From assembly GCA_905182985.1 (NCBI GenBank), contig CAJJDN010000173.1, positions 95,727 to 159,726 of the forward strand: 64,000 nucleotides of DNA. Direction: 5' to 3'. The translations under genes and the position numbers were made by a program. Position 1 is the stretch's first letter. Each line of letters opens with the position of its first letter. Under the pieces are notes generated by a model. That model saw only the letters and a program-made list of their open reading frames with translations. It had not been told where the DNA came from and did no database searches. Of the stretch, positions 36,201 through 47,026 are shown piece by piece. The stretch is from Paramecium sonneborni (taxonomy: Eukaryota > Ciliophora > Oligohymenophorea > Peniculida > Parameciidae).

Positions 36201-39200
36201 CAATTGATAATAGTTTCAAATTTTAAGTAAAACAATCAGATAGATCTAATCTATTTGACTCTAGTAGATAACCTTTATTTGCTAGACCTAAAATATTTGA
36301 GATTGATATAAATGAAGAAGTAGAACGAATTGAATAAGATATGCAAGTATATATTATAATTATTCCATTTAAGATAATTAAAGAGATAAAACAAGATTAA
36401 ATAGATGAAGATTAAGAGGAAGGTGAAAGAAAAGTTTAATCAGTGAGTTAAAGTTAAAAGAAAAGTTCAAATATTTTGATGAAGTTTCAAAAAAAATAAA
36501 TTAAAAATAAAGAAAATGACTTTGCTTCTAATCCCTCTAGAACATCAACTAATTCTACTTCAAAAGAATCTTTACTCATTGTATAATAGCTTTATCATAA
36601 CACATAACTTATCACTCCTTTGAAAATTATCTCAATTTTACTTTTTACCATATGTTCAGGTATTTTTATTTGTAATTTAATCAATGTCTAATTTATCTCT
36701 GAAAACTTAATTTCTTAAACAAATTAACTTGCTACACTAAGGTAACCCTAAAACATCAATTTTTTCTATACATCTGAAATTTTATAGGAATGGTATTTAA
36801 TATTAATAAAAAATAAACTTGTAAATGTTAGTCCTTTTATGTATTAAAGAAATTTGGAAACATTACAAGGAATGTATGACTATGCTAGAACGACACTAGT
36901 AGATTTAGCAATAGTTGTACCTAAGTTATCGTCCTAATAAAATTTAGATGATTCTATTCAAACTAAGTTTTTTTAAGAAAAATAAATAGTAACTATAGAT
37001 TATCCTTTAGAGGAATTTTATACTGTATTGTATTAAAAAACAGAAACATCCTATAGGTAATTTATTAGCGATGGAATCTTAGAATTTTCATAAATAATGC
37101 CTTTAGGTGTTGTTAGATTAAATCTATTAGATATGTTAGATTTTCATAATCGATTAATTTAAGCTATAATTAAAAACACTATTGATTAATAATCTTAAGT
37201 TAAATCTTATTTTTTATAAGTTATGTTTTTCGAAATGTTTAGTATCTTTTTAATAATTGGAATATAATTAAGATATTGGCTTTTTATTGATCATATAATA
37301 AAGTCAATATTATTTCTGGTTTCCAGATTAAATGAAAATCAGGCATTAGATTAAATTAATAGATTATCATTAATTAAAGATTAATTAGATAATCAAATAA
37401 ATGGAAATTGGAAGTTATTTAATTTTGGTGATGTTATGTATGGATTTTCTGAGAGAAAGGCGAAAAAGGCAATTTTAAAAACAAATTTGGAATTAAGTTA
37501 AAATAATATTAAGGCTACTAGTGCTTTATATTCTAGAATATAGAGAACATATTATTTGAATAGAAAAAATGCTTTTATTACATTTTTTATAACTGCACTT
37601 TTAACAATATATTTTATGACNACTAATTCTACTTCAAAAGAATCTTTACTCATTGTAGCTTTATCATAACACATAACTTATCACTCCTTTGAAAATTATC
37701 TCAATTTTACTTTTTACCATATGTTCAGGTATTTTTATTTGTAATTTAATCAATGTCTAATTTATCTCTGAAAACTTAATTTCTTAAACAAATTAACTTG
37801 CTACACTAAGGTAACCCTAAAACATCAATTTTTTCTATACATCTGAAATTTTATAGGAATGGTATTTAATATTAATAAAAAATAAACTTGTAAATGTTAG
37901 TCCTTTTATGTATTAAAGAAATTTGGAAACATTACAAGGAATGTATGACTATGCTAGAACGACACTAGTAGATTTAGCAATAGTTGTACCTAAGTTATCG
38001 TCCTAATAAAATTTAGATGATTCTATTCAAACTAAGTTTTTTTAAGAAAAATAAATAGTAACTATAGATTATCCTTTAGAGGAATTTTATACTGTATTGT
38101 ATTAAAAAACAGAAACATCCTATAGGTAATTTATTAGCGATGGAATCTTAGAATTTTCATAAATAATGCCTTTAGGTGTTGTTAGATTAAATCTATTAGA
38201 TATGTTAGATTTTCATAATCGATTAATTTAAGCTATAATTAAAAACACTATTGATTAATAATCTTAAGTTAAATCTTATTTTTTATAAGTTATGTTTTTC
38301 GAAATGTTTAGTATCTTTTTAATAATTGGAATATAATTAAGATATTGGCTTTTTATTGATCATATAATAAAGTCAATATTATTTCTGGTTTCCAGATTAA
38401 ATGAAAATCAGGCATTAGATTAAATTAATAGATTATCATTAATTAAAGATTAATTAGATAATCAAATAAATGGAAATTGGAAGTTATTTAATTTTGGTGA
38501 TGTTATGTATGGATTTTCTGAGAGAAAGGCGAAAAAGGCAATTTTAAAAACAAATTTGGAATTAAGTTAAAATAATATTAAGGCTACTAGTGCTTTATAT
38601 TCTAGAATATAGAGAACATATTATTTGAATAGAAAAAATGCTTTTATTACATTTTTTATAACTGCACTTTTAACAATATATTTTATGACGGGATTCTTAT
38701 TACATATGTTAAAGAATGATAACTTTTAACCATCTCTTACAGTTACTTTGAAATTTGTTCAATTCAGACATAATATGGATTCTTTAACTCTATTGGCTGG
38801 TTTAATAAAAACAGAACCAATAGTACCAAATTTGAATCTTGAATATTTAAATTAAACTTGGGCTTGTGAATAATTAATTTAGTATAAAGATAATTTGTCA
38901 CCTTTAATTAATGAAGTTGCTCAAGTAATTTTAGAGAATGCAAATGCTAAAAATGAAAAAAGTAGATTTGATACTATACTTAATTTTGATTTATGTCTTT
39001 CATCTAATTCAGATTCTATGCCTATTTGTGATTTATCAACAATAAAATAGTAATATGATTAGTAAGTATATTAATCCTATTTTTAGAAAAGATATATATA
39101 ATAATATAATCAGTAATGGGGCATTGGGATACACAGCAGCACTAATTAAATTTATAAATTAAGAATTTGATTATGAAATTTAAAATCTAAAATACAATTC

Positions 39201-39561
39201 TAGTGAGTTAAATAAATTTATAATACAATAATAGAGCTTTTAAAATTTTATTTTGCAATACTTTACAGACATTTAGACTGTAATGAGATAATTTCTAGTA
39301 TTATTTTAATAAGATAATCTTGCAATTGCAGAGGATATAATAAGTGTAGTTCAAATCTATTATTTAGGTGTAGGAATATGGTATTTAAATGTATAAATTA
39401 GTTTATTTTTATCTTATATATTGTTGAGCTTTGTTTGGGTTTACAAATCATAAATGAAAATATAATCTTTGAGATAAATTTTAGTATTGATACCTCCTGA
39501 TCATATTTTGACAACAAATGTAAGAAGTTAAGCAAAAAGTATTCATTAGATGTTGTATTGA
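33243..39561 (+). CDS. large multi-pass membrane protein, TmcB/PAS-like (split by an assembly gap)
   Basis: About 1,600 residues when the artefact copy is skipped (use sequence to 37620, then from 38690). Introns: 34332-34353, 34428-34455, 34955-34979, 39062-39086, and probably 36346-36372. In order: SSSNTPQIKLQYPSCISEYQF; four or five membrane helices (CFVATSITNTQLILLILLIF; VILITISVVNFIVSMAIGF); a cytosolic helical region; a PAS-like segment (LMPSFISSIHEKLMDNYLQR; NEIILFGIDGKILGF); a long disordered stretch; and C-terminal helices ending LVLIPPDHILTTNVRSQ. The layout resembles the ciliate family annotated TmcB/TmcC-like with PAS, perhaps a sensory membrane protein; this is a judgement from pattern. 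No in-frame ATG is found near 33243, so the true start, maybe in an upstream exon, is unresolved. Confidence 0.62.
36548..37620. repeat. left copy of duplicated contig end (1,073 bp)
   Basis: Matches 37622-38689 across the N at 37621, except for five extra bases here (gtataatag versus gtag near 36580). This copy keeps the membrane-protein frame open and the other does not, so this one is probably correct. Confidence 0.9.
37622..38689. repeat. right copy of duplicated contig end (1,068 bp)
   Basis: Direct repeat of 36548-37620 with a 5-bp deletion close to its left end. The gene continues from 38690 in the frame of this copy's later part. The deletion is most simply an error at a contig end; an allelic difference is the alternative. 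Confidence 0.9.
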
Positions 39562-39628
39562 TTAATTAAAATAATAAGAATAATGATTTAAAGATTATTA
39601 AAAATGGATGTTATTTTTATTTTATTAA

Positions 39629-40669
39629 TCATTTTTGTAGATATTATTTTATTTATTATATTGCCTCATAATCTTATGGGACATTTTTACTATTTGTAAA
39701 TTTGAATCTCGAGTTACTATTACCATCTCCATCCACTAAAAATAGAAAAGATAAATACTTTTTAGAATAACAGCTTCCACTCTTTTTTCAATATCAATTG
39801 ATTTTTACTATATAGGTTATAATAGTTCTTATTGTTATTAAGTTTCTTTAATTTCTTCCCATTAAAAATTAATTTATTATTGTTATTAGATTGGATCAAC
39901 AATTCTTTCTTTTATCATATTATCTAAAATATTTTATGTGGTTGGAAATATTGATTTTTGGAGAGCATTTTTGTAATTGATTTTTGTGTAAAACTTTTTG
40001 AAGTTAGTTTAAGCTAATTTTTATGAATAAGAAAATAACCACTTAGAATTATTCATTTCTTCCTAAATATGATTAAAATTACATACTTTTTTTAATACCT
40101 ATGTATTGTCTTTGTCTTTTGGGTGTTAATGTAAGTAGACACAATCTTTAATTTTACATTATTGACCCTTTAAGAAGTTTGTACAATATTTGGTAGTTCC
40201 AAAGGAAGCTTTAACTTATCTGTCGTGTAATGGAAATTTTTCACATGCCAAAACAAATAAATAATAATTATATTTACTAAGATTGCTAAAGATGCTTCTT
40301 ATTCATTTCGATAAGTAATATAAGCAGCATGAGATGGAGGATTGAAAGTGTTACTTTGTATCACAATTAATTTTTAGATTTATCCATATTGACCAAAATA
40401 TTCAAGTTTTTTTAATTGCTGTAATAAAAATATGAAATTACATCTTCTTTAGCAATATTAGGTGCTAATCCAATAACATAAATTAAATTTTTGCAAATGA
40501 TTCTGATTTCAGCTAATAATGATTTGTTTTGTAAATTGATTTCTTTGAAAGAATATAGTGTTTTAGGTTTAGGTGAATCACAACTATCCCAATCATCTTA
40601 GTCTGAACATTCACAATCACTTAAATTACAATATTAACAAATCTCTGATTAATTGGTTTAATTTTTCAT
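39629..40669 (-). CDS. Not4-like RNA-binding protein (RRM + C3H finger, no RING)
   Basis: Related to CNOT4/Not4 of the CCR4-NOT mRNA-decay complex. Introns: 40419-40441 (23), 40249-40277 (29, ending TG), 40063-40086 (24) and 39736-39758 (23), giving 313 residues. After an acidic Cys-containing start (CQYCNLSDCECSDQDDWDSC) comes the Not4-type RRM: NLIYVIGLAPNIAKED, YFGQYGQIQKLIVIQ, HAAYITYRNEQEASLAI and RQVKASFGTTKYC. The CCCH finger (CTNFLKGQQCKIKDCVYLH) is joined as in Not4. A Gln-rich tail follows. The N-terminal RING E3 domain of canonical Not4 is missing from this frame, so ubiquitin-ligase activity is not expected. One splice end is non-canonical; a base error there is possible. Confidence 0.85.
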
Positions 40670-40794
40670 TTTTTAATTTATATTACTAAGTAATAAATAT
40701 TAGAAAAATCATATACATTTTGTTTTAATATTATTGTAAATATTTAATTTATATTTTCTACTCAAAACAAATAAACTCTTCTTCTTTTAAACAA

Positions 40795-41895
40795 ATGGGT
40801 GCACTTTGTGACAATTCTTAATAATTTTAAATGGATTTCGATAGAACAAGTAATTTTGATAATGAGAATTTCAGATTTAAAGAGATGAGTATTTTAACTC
40901 ATCGAATTGATAATAAATTCAAAATCATTCATGGAATTCTAAGTAATAGAGATGAGAGAGTAATTGAACAGTTAAAAAAAAAGACTTAATATGCTAATAG
41001 TTTAAATATTCATCATTGGTATATTAAAAATGATGATTTACATATATACTTTGATTATCCAGTGCCAATTTCGTAAATTGATAATTTTGAGCATTTGGAT
41101 GTTTGGAAATTAGTTAATCATATAACTAAAATATTATCACTTTTATAAGATTTAAAAATGCATTATTGTGCATTAAATCCAAATGGAGTATTTAGAGTAT
41201 ATACACTTTAATAACAATATGTTTATAAAATAGCTGATTCATTCTTATTCAGACCTTTATACATGAAATATTATTAAAGTCCAACAAATTATTATTAACA
41301 TGAATAAATAGAATATTTTAAATCAGATGTATTTGCATTAGGATTAGTTTGTTTATATTGTTTAGGATTGAAAGAACTTAAATAATATTTTAAATAAAAA
41401 TAATTTGATTTTAAAGAATTGTATAATAAAATAAATGAAATGAATTTACCAGGATATTTAAATGAATTTTTAGAATAAACATTAGCCGAATAAGATATAT
41501 AAAGACCAAATTGTTAATAATTATTTTAATTAGTTATAAAATTAAATGAAAAATATAAGATTGAAATAGGTAATGTAGAATTAAGATTATACAATTAAGC
41601 ATTTTAACCATAAACAATAGAGAATGAATAGATTATAATAAAAGATGGAGAGAGAATAGAGATCGTAAATAAATAAGCACCATATGAATGTACACATTAT
41701 GATCTATCAACTTGGTGTTATTTTATAGGTCGTGTTTCTAAAGGTAAAAGAAATGGGAAAGGAGAATTAAAATTTAGAAATGGATGTAGATTTGTGGGTA
41801 CATTTATTGATGGATTAGCAAATGGAACGGGAATATATTATTATGGTTAATAGGAAATAATTGGATATTGGAAAGATGATATATTTATGAAATGA
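40795..41895 (+). CDS. protein with kinase-like remnant and C-terminal MORN repeats
   Basis: 366 residues with no intron. It starts MGALCDNS (Gly2, Cys5: possible lipid anchor). The middle has the outline of a protein-kinase C-lobe: KSDVFALGLVCLYCLGLKEL matches the kinase SDVWSLG...E segment, and QDLKMHYCALNPNGVF sits where the catalytic loop should be but lacks HRD. No glycine loop or DFG is visible, so it would be inactive. The C-terminus carries two or three MORN units (GRVSKGKRNGKGELKFRNG; GTFIDGLANGTGIYYYG), which often bind membranes or tether to the cytoskeleton. A pseudokinase scaffold is inferred. The tRNA gene begins 21 bp after its stop. Confidence 0.7.
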
Positions 41896-41916
41896 AACTA
41901 ATTATTTATTGAGTTA

Positions 41917-41990
41917 AGGCAAATGGCGTAGATGGTTATCGCGCTGCATTTACACTGCAGAGGTCCCGAGATCGATACTCGGTTTGCCTA
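41917..41990 (+). tRNA. tRNA-Val (anticodon UAC)
   Basis: Cloverleaf by eye: acceptor aggcaaa/tttgcct (7 bp) with discriminator A; D-stem gcg/cgc with GG in the loop; anticodon stem ctgca/tgcag with loop tttacac and anticodon TAC at 41951-41953; T-stem ccgag/ctcgg with loop atcgata. No intron. A T-run starting at 41993 fits a polymerase III terminator. Reads GUA, a frequent valine codon here. The T-loop begins with A where T54 is usual. Confidence 0.93.
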
Positions 41991-42023
41991 TATTTTTTAA
42001 TTTTTTAATAATATTAATATTTA

Positions 42024-42801
42024 ATGTATTCAGATAATAACAATACACATTCAGAGATTAGAATCAGATAACTGTTATACTTTAAATAACCTCCTTTAAG
42101 TATATTCTATTTATATTGTATTTAGCTACCTTACCTACCAATAGAAGTGCTATGAAACTTTAAACTCTAGAACATAAATTAGGGCGAACTAATAAAAATT
42201 TTACAGGATATTCAAAAAGTCAAAGTGATACAAGACCATTTTTCGAAAATTTTATGGAAAAAACAGATTAAATTACAACTTTTGGATTTAAATATCCTTT
42301 CAATGTTGAAGATTTTTAAAATACTAATGCATAAATCCATTTTTTAGAAGTCTTTACTCATTCTTAACAATTAATATAAGTAAACATTTAACAAACAAAT
42401 TATTATAGAATTATATTTTAGATAGCAAACGAACTTTAACTTAATTAAAAGAATAGTCTAAATAAATTAAAGATGAAATGGATTTAATGAAAGAGAAAAC
42501 GGAGAAGAATATTTAAAAATTAGAAGATCAATTTAATGAAGCAGTTTAAGTTAAATAAAGATAATTGAAAGAAGATTATGTAGCCTATTCAACAGAGTCT
42601 TATAGATTAAATAAAGAAATTAGTAAATTAACTAAAGATAAATTATAAATGGAAGAATAATCTATTCATTTGTTGTAGAAAATAATTAAATTAGAAAAAT
42701 AAATGTAAGGAGTAGAAATGGAATTAATGTGTGAAAATGAATAAGAATTATAATCTTAATTAAGAGGCACATTTCATAACACAAAAAGCATAACACACTG
42801 A
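42024..42801 (+). CDS. coiled-coil protein of unknown function
   Basis: 240 residues after removal of introns 42100-42125 (26 nt) and 42380-42408 (29 nt). The N-terminal ~110 residues are mixed (KLQTLEHKLGRTNKNF; ITTFGFKYPFNVEDFQ). Residues about 125-225 form a continuous coiled coil (RTLTQLKEQSKQIKDEMDLM; EKTEKNIQKLEDQFNEAV). No catalytic or membrane feature is seen. Convergent with the RING/B-box gene, with only 7 bp between the stop codons. Confidence 0.66.
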
Positions 42802-42808
42802 TCATTAA

Positions 42809-44606
42809 TCATATTTAAATAGTTATGCCTAACTTCTTTAAATCCTCTATTTTTTTCTTTACTCTAAATTAATTCATTAGATTTTATCCTAAATAGATGG
42901 TTTTAATATGAATTTAGGTTTGTTTTTATATTAATTATTAAATTGAATCTAAAAACCTTTCTGTAATTACATTTGATTATAAATGTAATATTTAACAATG
43001 TAATTCTAGTAATTTACATGCTCCAGTATCACTAATTTTATTTCTCATTAACTTTAAAATCTTTAATTTTTTATTTTTGATAGATTCTTCTAAAAGAATC
43101 ATCCCATCATCTCCAAGATCTAAATGAAAATATATGAACAGATTATACCTTATTAAGAGAGATCTAAAGTATCTCCATTACAATTTAAAATAATGGATTC
43201 TACTTTTGTATTAAATTTCTTTTTAGTAGGTCTTTTAGGAGACATTGATGATTATCTTCTAAGTTTCGGAGATACTAATGTATCATTCTATGATGATTTT
43301 TTTTCATGATTAGGACTAATAGTATTTTATGAAATATTATTAGATGATGGTTATGATTAGAGAGCAGATTGAGATTAATATAATGGTTAAGGATTTAATA
43401 AATTATGTGTTAAAAATTCATTATGAGGAGGTTTATCATCTATATCTTTTAAAAAACTTTAATCTATCATTGACATATCTCTTAAAATATTAGGATCATC
43501 AAAAAATGATTATTAAACTTATGGATAATTATATTCAAAATTTCCCATTAATTCTTTAGTTAAATGTATTTAAGGTGTAATTTAACCTTAAGTAACCTCT
43601 TATAATCTACTTTAAAATTTTTTCATAAATTCTTCTAACTCTTCAATAATTTATTTAGCTTGAGAATTCGAAGTATCTTTTTAAAGTAGAAAGAAAGCAA
43701 TTTCTCCTTTTTCAGTTAAGGAGGCAAATTAATTGATTCGTTCTTAAGAGCTATAAAAAAGATTATTATTTAAGAAATACGCTAACATCCATAAATCTGC
43801 TTTTTCGATAACTTAATTAACATATTATTGTTCACGCTTAATTAATTAATCTTCTACTTATTTATATTTTTATTCAATCTCTTCAACAACTTTTCTTTAT
43901 TTCATCATAAGTTAAGTAATCATTTCCTTTAATAAAGTTGAAATATTATAATACTTTGAATTACTCTTCAGCCATACTTTATTATTATTTGATACAGACT
44001 CTAATTTAATCGCGTATCTTTTTATTGATAATTGGTTATTTGAGTGATTTAATTTTGGATTGAATTTACTACATTAAATCAACAGTTTCTTTTAATGAAT
44101 GTTAGATTTCTGAAATGACTTCCTATATTTAAATTAAAAAGAGAATGTAATACATCAATATTTCTAACATTATGATGTTTGTGTCCACCAAATAAGGCAC
44201 AATTAACACATATTTTATTATGATCCTCTAAACACACTAATTCAATTCTTTTATTATGTTCTTTACAAAGAGTAGTAGATTCAATGACTTCAAAGAAATT
44301 TTCACATTTCGACATTCTCACAGTTTCACCTAGCTCTGTAGAGTCTATTTAAGAGTTCTTAAGACTTGACTTGTTAATTATTTTTAAAATGGCTTAATTG
44401 ACAGGGTAAAGATTTAAATCTTATGGTTAGACAATTCTTGAATAAATAGAGCTACTGATTTACCCATCTTCAGGACAGATTATTTTAGTTTGTTCACGAA
44501 GACACTACATACACATTGAATGACCACATTTTGGTAGCATTTATGGTGTACGTTCATATATATCAAATGAATTCTCACAGCGAGGACAGTTTAATTCTTA
44601 ATGCAT
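42809..44606 (-). CDS. RING/B-box/coiled-coil/LRR protein (TRIM-like)
   Basis: Probably an E3 ubiquitin ligase. Introns 44123-44153, 43927-43954 and 43120-43148 (31, 28 and 29 nt) give 569 residues. Domains in order: RING finger at about 1-55 (CPRCENSF, PKCGHSMCMQCLREQ, ICPEDG); B-box at about 100-145 (CKEHNKRIELVCLEDHNKIC, CALFGGHKHH); coiled coil at about 150-290 (KVVEEIEQKYKQVEDQLI); a disordered Ser/Pro stretch; and C-terminal leucine-rich repeats (LDLSQQDLGDDGMILLEESI, LKILKLMRNKISDTGA, IYLGQNLMN). RING, B-box and coiled coil are the TRIM signature. Replacing the usual PRY-SPRY or NHL end with LRRs is unusual; the LRRs presumably choose the substrate. Divergent from the next gene, with 26 bp between start codons. 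Confidence 0.88.
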
Positions 44607-44632
44607 TAATTAAATAATAAAAAAGATTTAAA
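44607..44632. promoter_or_regulatory. 26-bp shared region between two divergent start codons
   Basis: Only 26 bp, almost purely A and T, separate the ATG of the RING/B-box gene (minus) from the ATG of the small membrane protein (plus). Both promoters and both 5' untranslated regions must fit here or extend into the opposite coding sequence. Confidence 0.6.
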
Positions 44633-45324
44633 ATGACTAATTCTCAAGAAAAGATGTAATAAGATTATATCTGGATCAGAGATTAATCAACAGGAGATGC
44701 AGATGTCAAAATGAGAACATTTGGATAACATTATTTATATTATCATGCTCCAAATAAGAGAGAACGATTAGAAATGATATGGAGATCTATGGGAAAAGCT
44801 TATGATTGGGAAATGGAAAAATTTAGAGTATTTATCTATATTCAATTCTTTTTAGATGCAAAAAAAATTTATTGATAGAGGTAATAAAAGGAGATTCTTT
44901 AAAAACTTTTTCAGATTCATTAAAAACCCATTTGGTTATATTTATTGGAAGACTTACAAAATTAGACAACCTAAAGGTAGAATTATCACTACTATGCTTG
45001 GTCTTGGAGTTATTGGAACATTATATAAGTATAAATTAGAATCAAGTATCTCTTTCATCTATTCATAGATCAAATCTAAAAAAGAGAGTATTATTTATTG
45101 ACTGCTGGTAAAAATTCAGAAGGAAGTGGACTTATTAATACTGGTTACAATAATGATAAGTTTCTATTTTATTGAATACTTTTAGATTGGCTCGTCAAGG
45201 AATGCCTCTGACTCAAATGTTCTACTCTTATCTTATGGCCAAAGATATCGTTGTCTCAAGATCTAGAGATTAAAATTATAGAAAATACTTTGAAATGAGA
45301 AAAAAGTATTAAATCAAAGAATGA
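44633..45324 (+). CDS. small membrane protein, possibly mitochondrial
   Basis: 204 residues after removal of introns 44828-44855, 45046-45068 and 45160-45185 (28, 23 and 26 nt). The N-terminal half is polar (QHYLYYHAPNKRERLEMIWR). A basic stretch (RGNKRRFFKNFFRFIKNPFG) is followed by one likely membrane helix (RIITTMLGLGVIGTLYKYKL). The C-terminal part is soluble, with LARQGMPLTQMFYSYLMAKD. A basic segment next to a single short helix is common in small respiratory-chain or import subunits, but no family is recognised. Confidence 0.62.
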
Positions 45325-45397
45325 AAAATATATTATACACACATAAATAATAAAAATATATAAATCAAACAAACATATGTAAACTTTCTTTCTATTG

Positions 45398-46602
45398 TCA
45401 TTCTGTACTAATGTTTTCATAGTCAATCTTAAACTCACAATTACTTATCCCAGCCCAATCTAAATAATTTATAGCATCTGATGCATTTATTCTTAACTCA
45501 GGATTCTCATGCATCATTTTTTCCAACAAATATTTAAAAATTGGGTTAGCTATATTCTAAGTAAACTCTTTTGAAAATATATAATCTTTATTTAGTCTAT
45601 ATCTCTCCTCTAAATCTCTTCCTTCTATAAATCTTCTATTATGAATCCTTTTAATTATTTAATTTTATTTTACATTTCCCACAATAAAACTCCAATTCCA
45701 AACATATCCATTTTATTATCTACATCTGTTTCCAACTTAAATACTTCAGGAGCCATGTAACCTGGCGTTCCACAAATAATTTCTCTTTATTTTTAAAGTT
45801 CTCTTAAAGGAATTACCATTCCAAAATCAATCAATTTCAAAGTTTTTAAGTTTCCAGATTCAGCAAATAAAATGTTTTCTTATTTTAAATCTCTATAAAC
45901 ATACCCTTCTCTATGGATATAATTAATACTATGCAATATTTACTAAAAATTATAGAGAGATATTTACTTTTAAAATTACAATAATTTCTTGGTCATTAAG
46001 AATTTTTTATCTTAATAATTCTCTCAAAGACTTTCCTTCTAAATATTCCATTATTATATAAAAATGTTTATTTTCCATATAAAATTCTTTCATCTTTACT
46101 ATATTCGGATGTTTTAATATTTGCAATATCTTAACTTCCTTCAAAAATTCCTAAACAAATTTGTATAAAGATTACTTCTTATGTATTTGTATGGCCTATC
46201 TTTAGTGATTTGCATGCTACTTATTCACCATTTATACGATTTTAATATTTAAACACCTAAAAATTTATCAACAATATTTACATGTCCATATGAACCTCTT
46301 CCACAGAATTATACCATCTTATATATTTTATGAATGTTCAAATAAGATATTTTGGCATCTAGAAATTATTTTAGTAGTTCTAAATGGTTTTATTCCATCT
46401 CAAAATATTCCCATTTCCCATTCAACTAAATACCAAAACCCTTAAATTTAGATTAACATTTTGATAATTTCCAATCAATACAAGAATTCTCAAATAATGG
46501 AATAGTGTATTAAACCATCTTCTTAGTCTAAGCTTATAAATAATTGTATTACATTTGATAATTTTACACTATCAGAAAGTAGCTACACTTTAAATTAGTC
46601 AT
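45398..46602 (-). CDS. Ser/Thr protein kinase (CAMK/AGC-like)
   Basis: 367 residues after removal of introns 46257-46281, 46151-46175, 45943-45967 and 45648-45673 (25, 25, 25 and 26 nt). An N-terminal ~105-residue extension (FKGFGIQLNGKWEYFEMEQN) precedes the kinase domain: CGRGSYGHVFKY glycine loop, QVACKSL lysine, HPNIVKMKEFY, VYRDLKQENILF catalytic loop (Tyr for His in HRD), LIDFGMVI, CGTPGYMAPEVF and DMFGIGVLLWEM. All catalytic residues except the HRD His are present, and YRD is common in active AGC/CAMK enzymes. No EF-hand or lipid signal follows. Its N-terminal part is repeated at 47027-47788 by the assembly duplication. Confidence 0.9.
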
Positions 46603-47025
46603 GAAAAACAAGGTTTTTCTTTATACAAATCATAAATAATAGTTTTTGAAATAATTAATAGTTTTAGAATGTTTAGCTTAAAATCTAAATATGAAATTTC
46701 CAACCATAAAAATAATAACTAACTATTGTTATTCTTTAACTTTGAATTTATTAAAATTTATTATTAGTGATTTAATTAATCACCTACCCCAACTTTATTC
46801 TTACTATTAAATAAAAAAAAATTAATTGACCAATGTTAATATTGATAAAGAAAATAAAAAAATAAATAATTGATTATTTTTTTATTTATTGTTTCTAAAC
46901 ATCTAAGTAACATGAAAACAGGAAAGTATAAATTTGGATCGAAGATAAAAATAAATAAAAAAAAATATTTAGAAGTTTAAATTGCATTATTAAACATGAA
47001 AGATCTATTTAAAAATTAATATTTT
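45841..47025. repeat. left copy of 1,185-bp duplicated contig end
   Basis: Appears identical to 47027-48211 across the N at 47026. It covers the N-terminal two thirds of the kinase gene and the upstream AT-rich region. Confidence 0.93.
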
Positions 47026-47026
47026 N

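Noticed and set aside
39618..39700. Small hydrophobic plus-strand ORF (MDVIFILLIIFVDIILFII)
   Set aside because: It lies opposite the 3' end of the Not4-like gene, and its hydrophobicity is a by-product of the complementary strand.
41917..41990. Initiator tRNA-Met, suggested by the A54/A60 T-loop
   Set aside because: The anticodon loop reads tttacac, giving UAC, not CAU.
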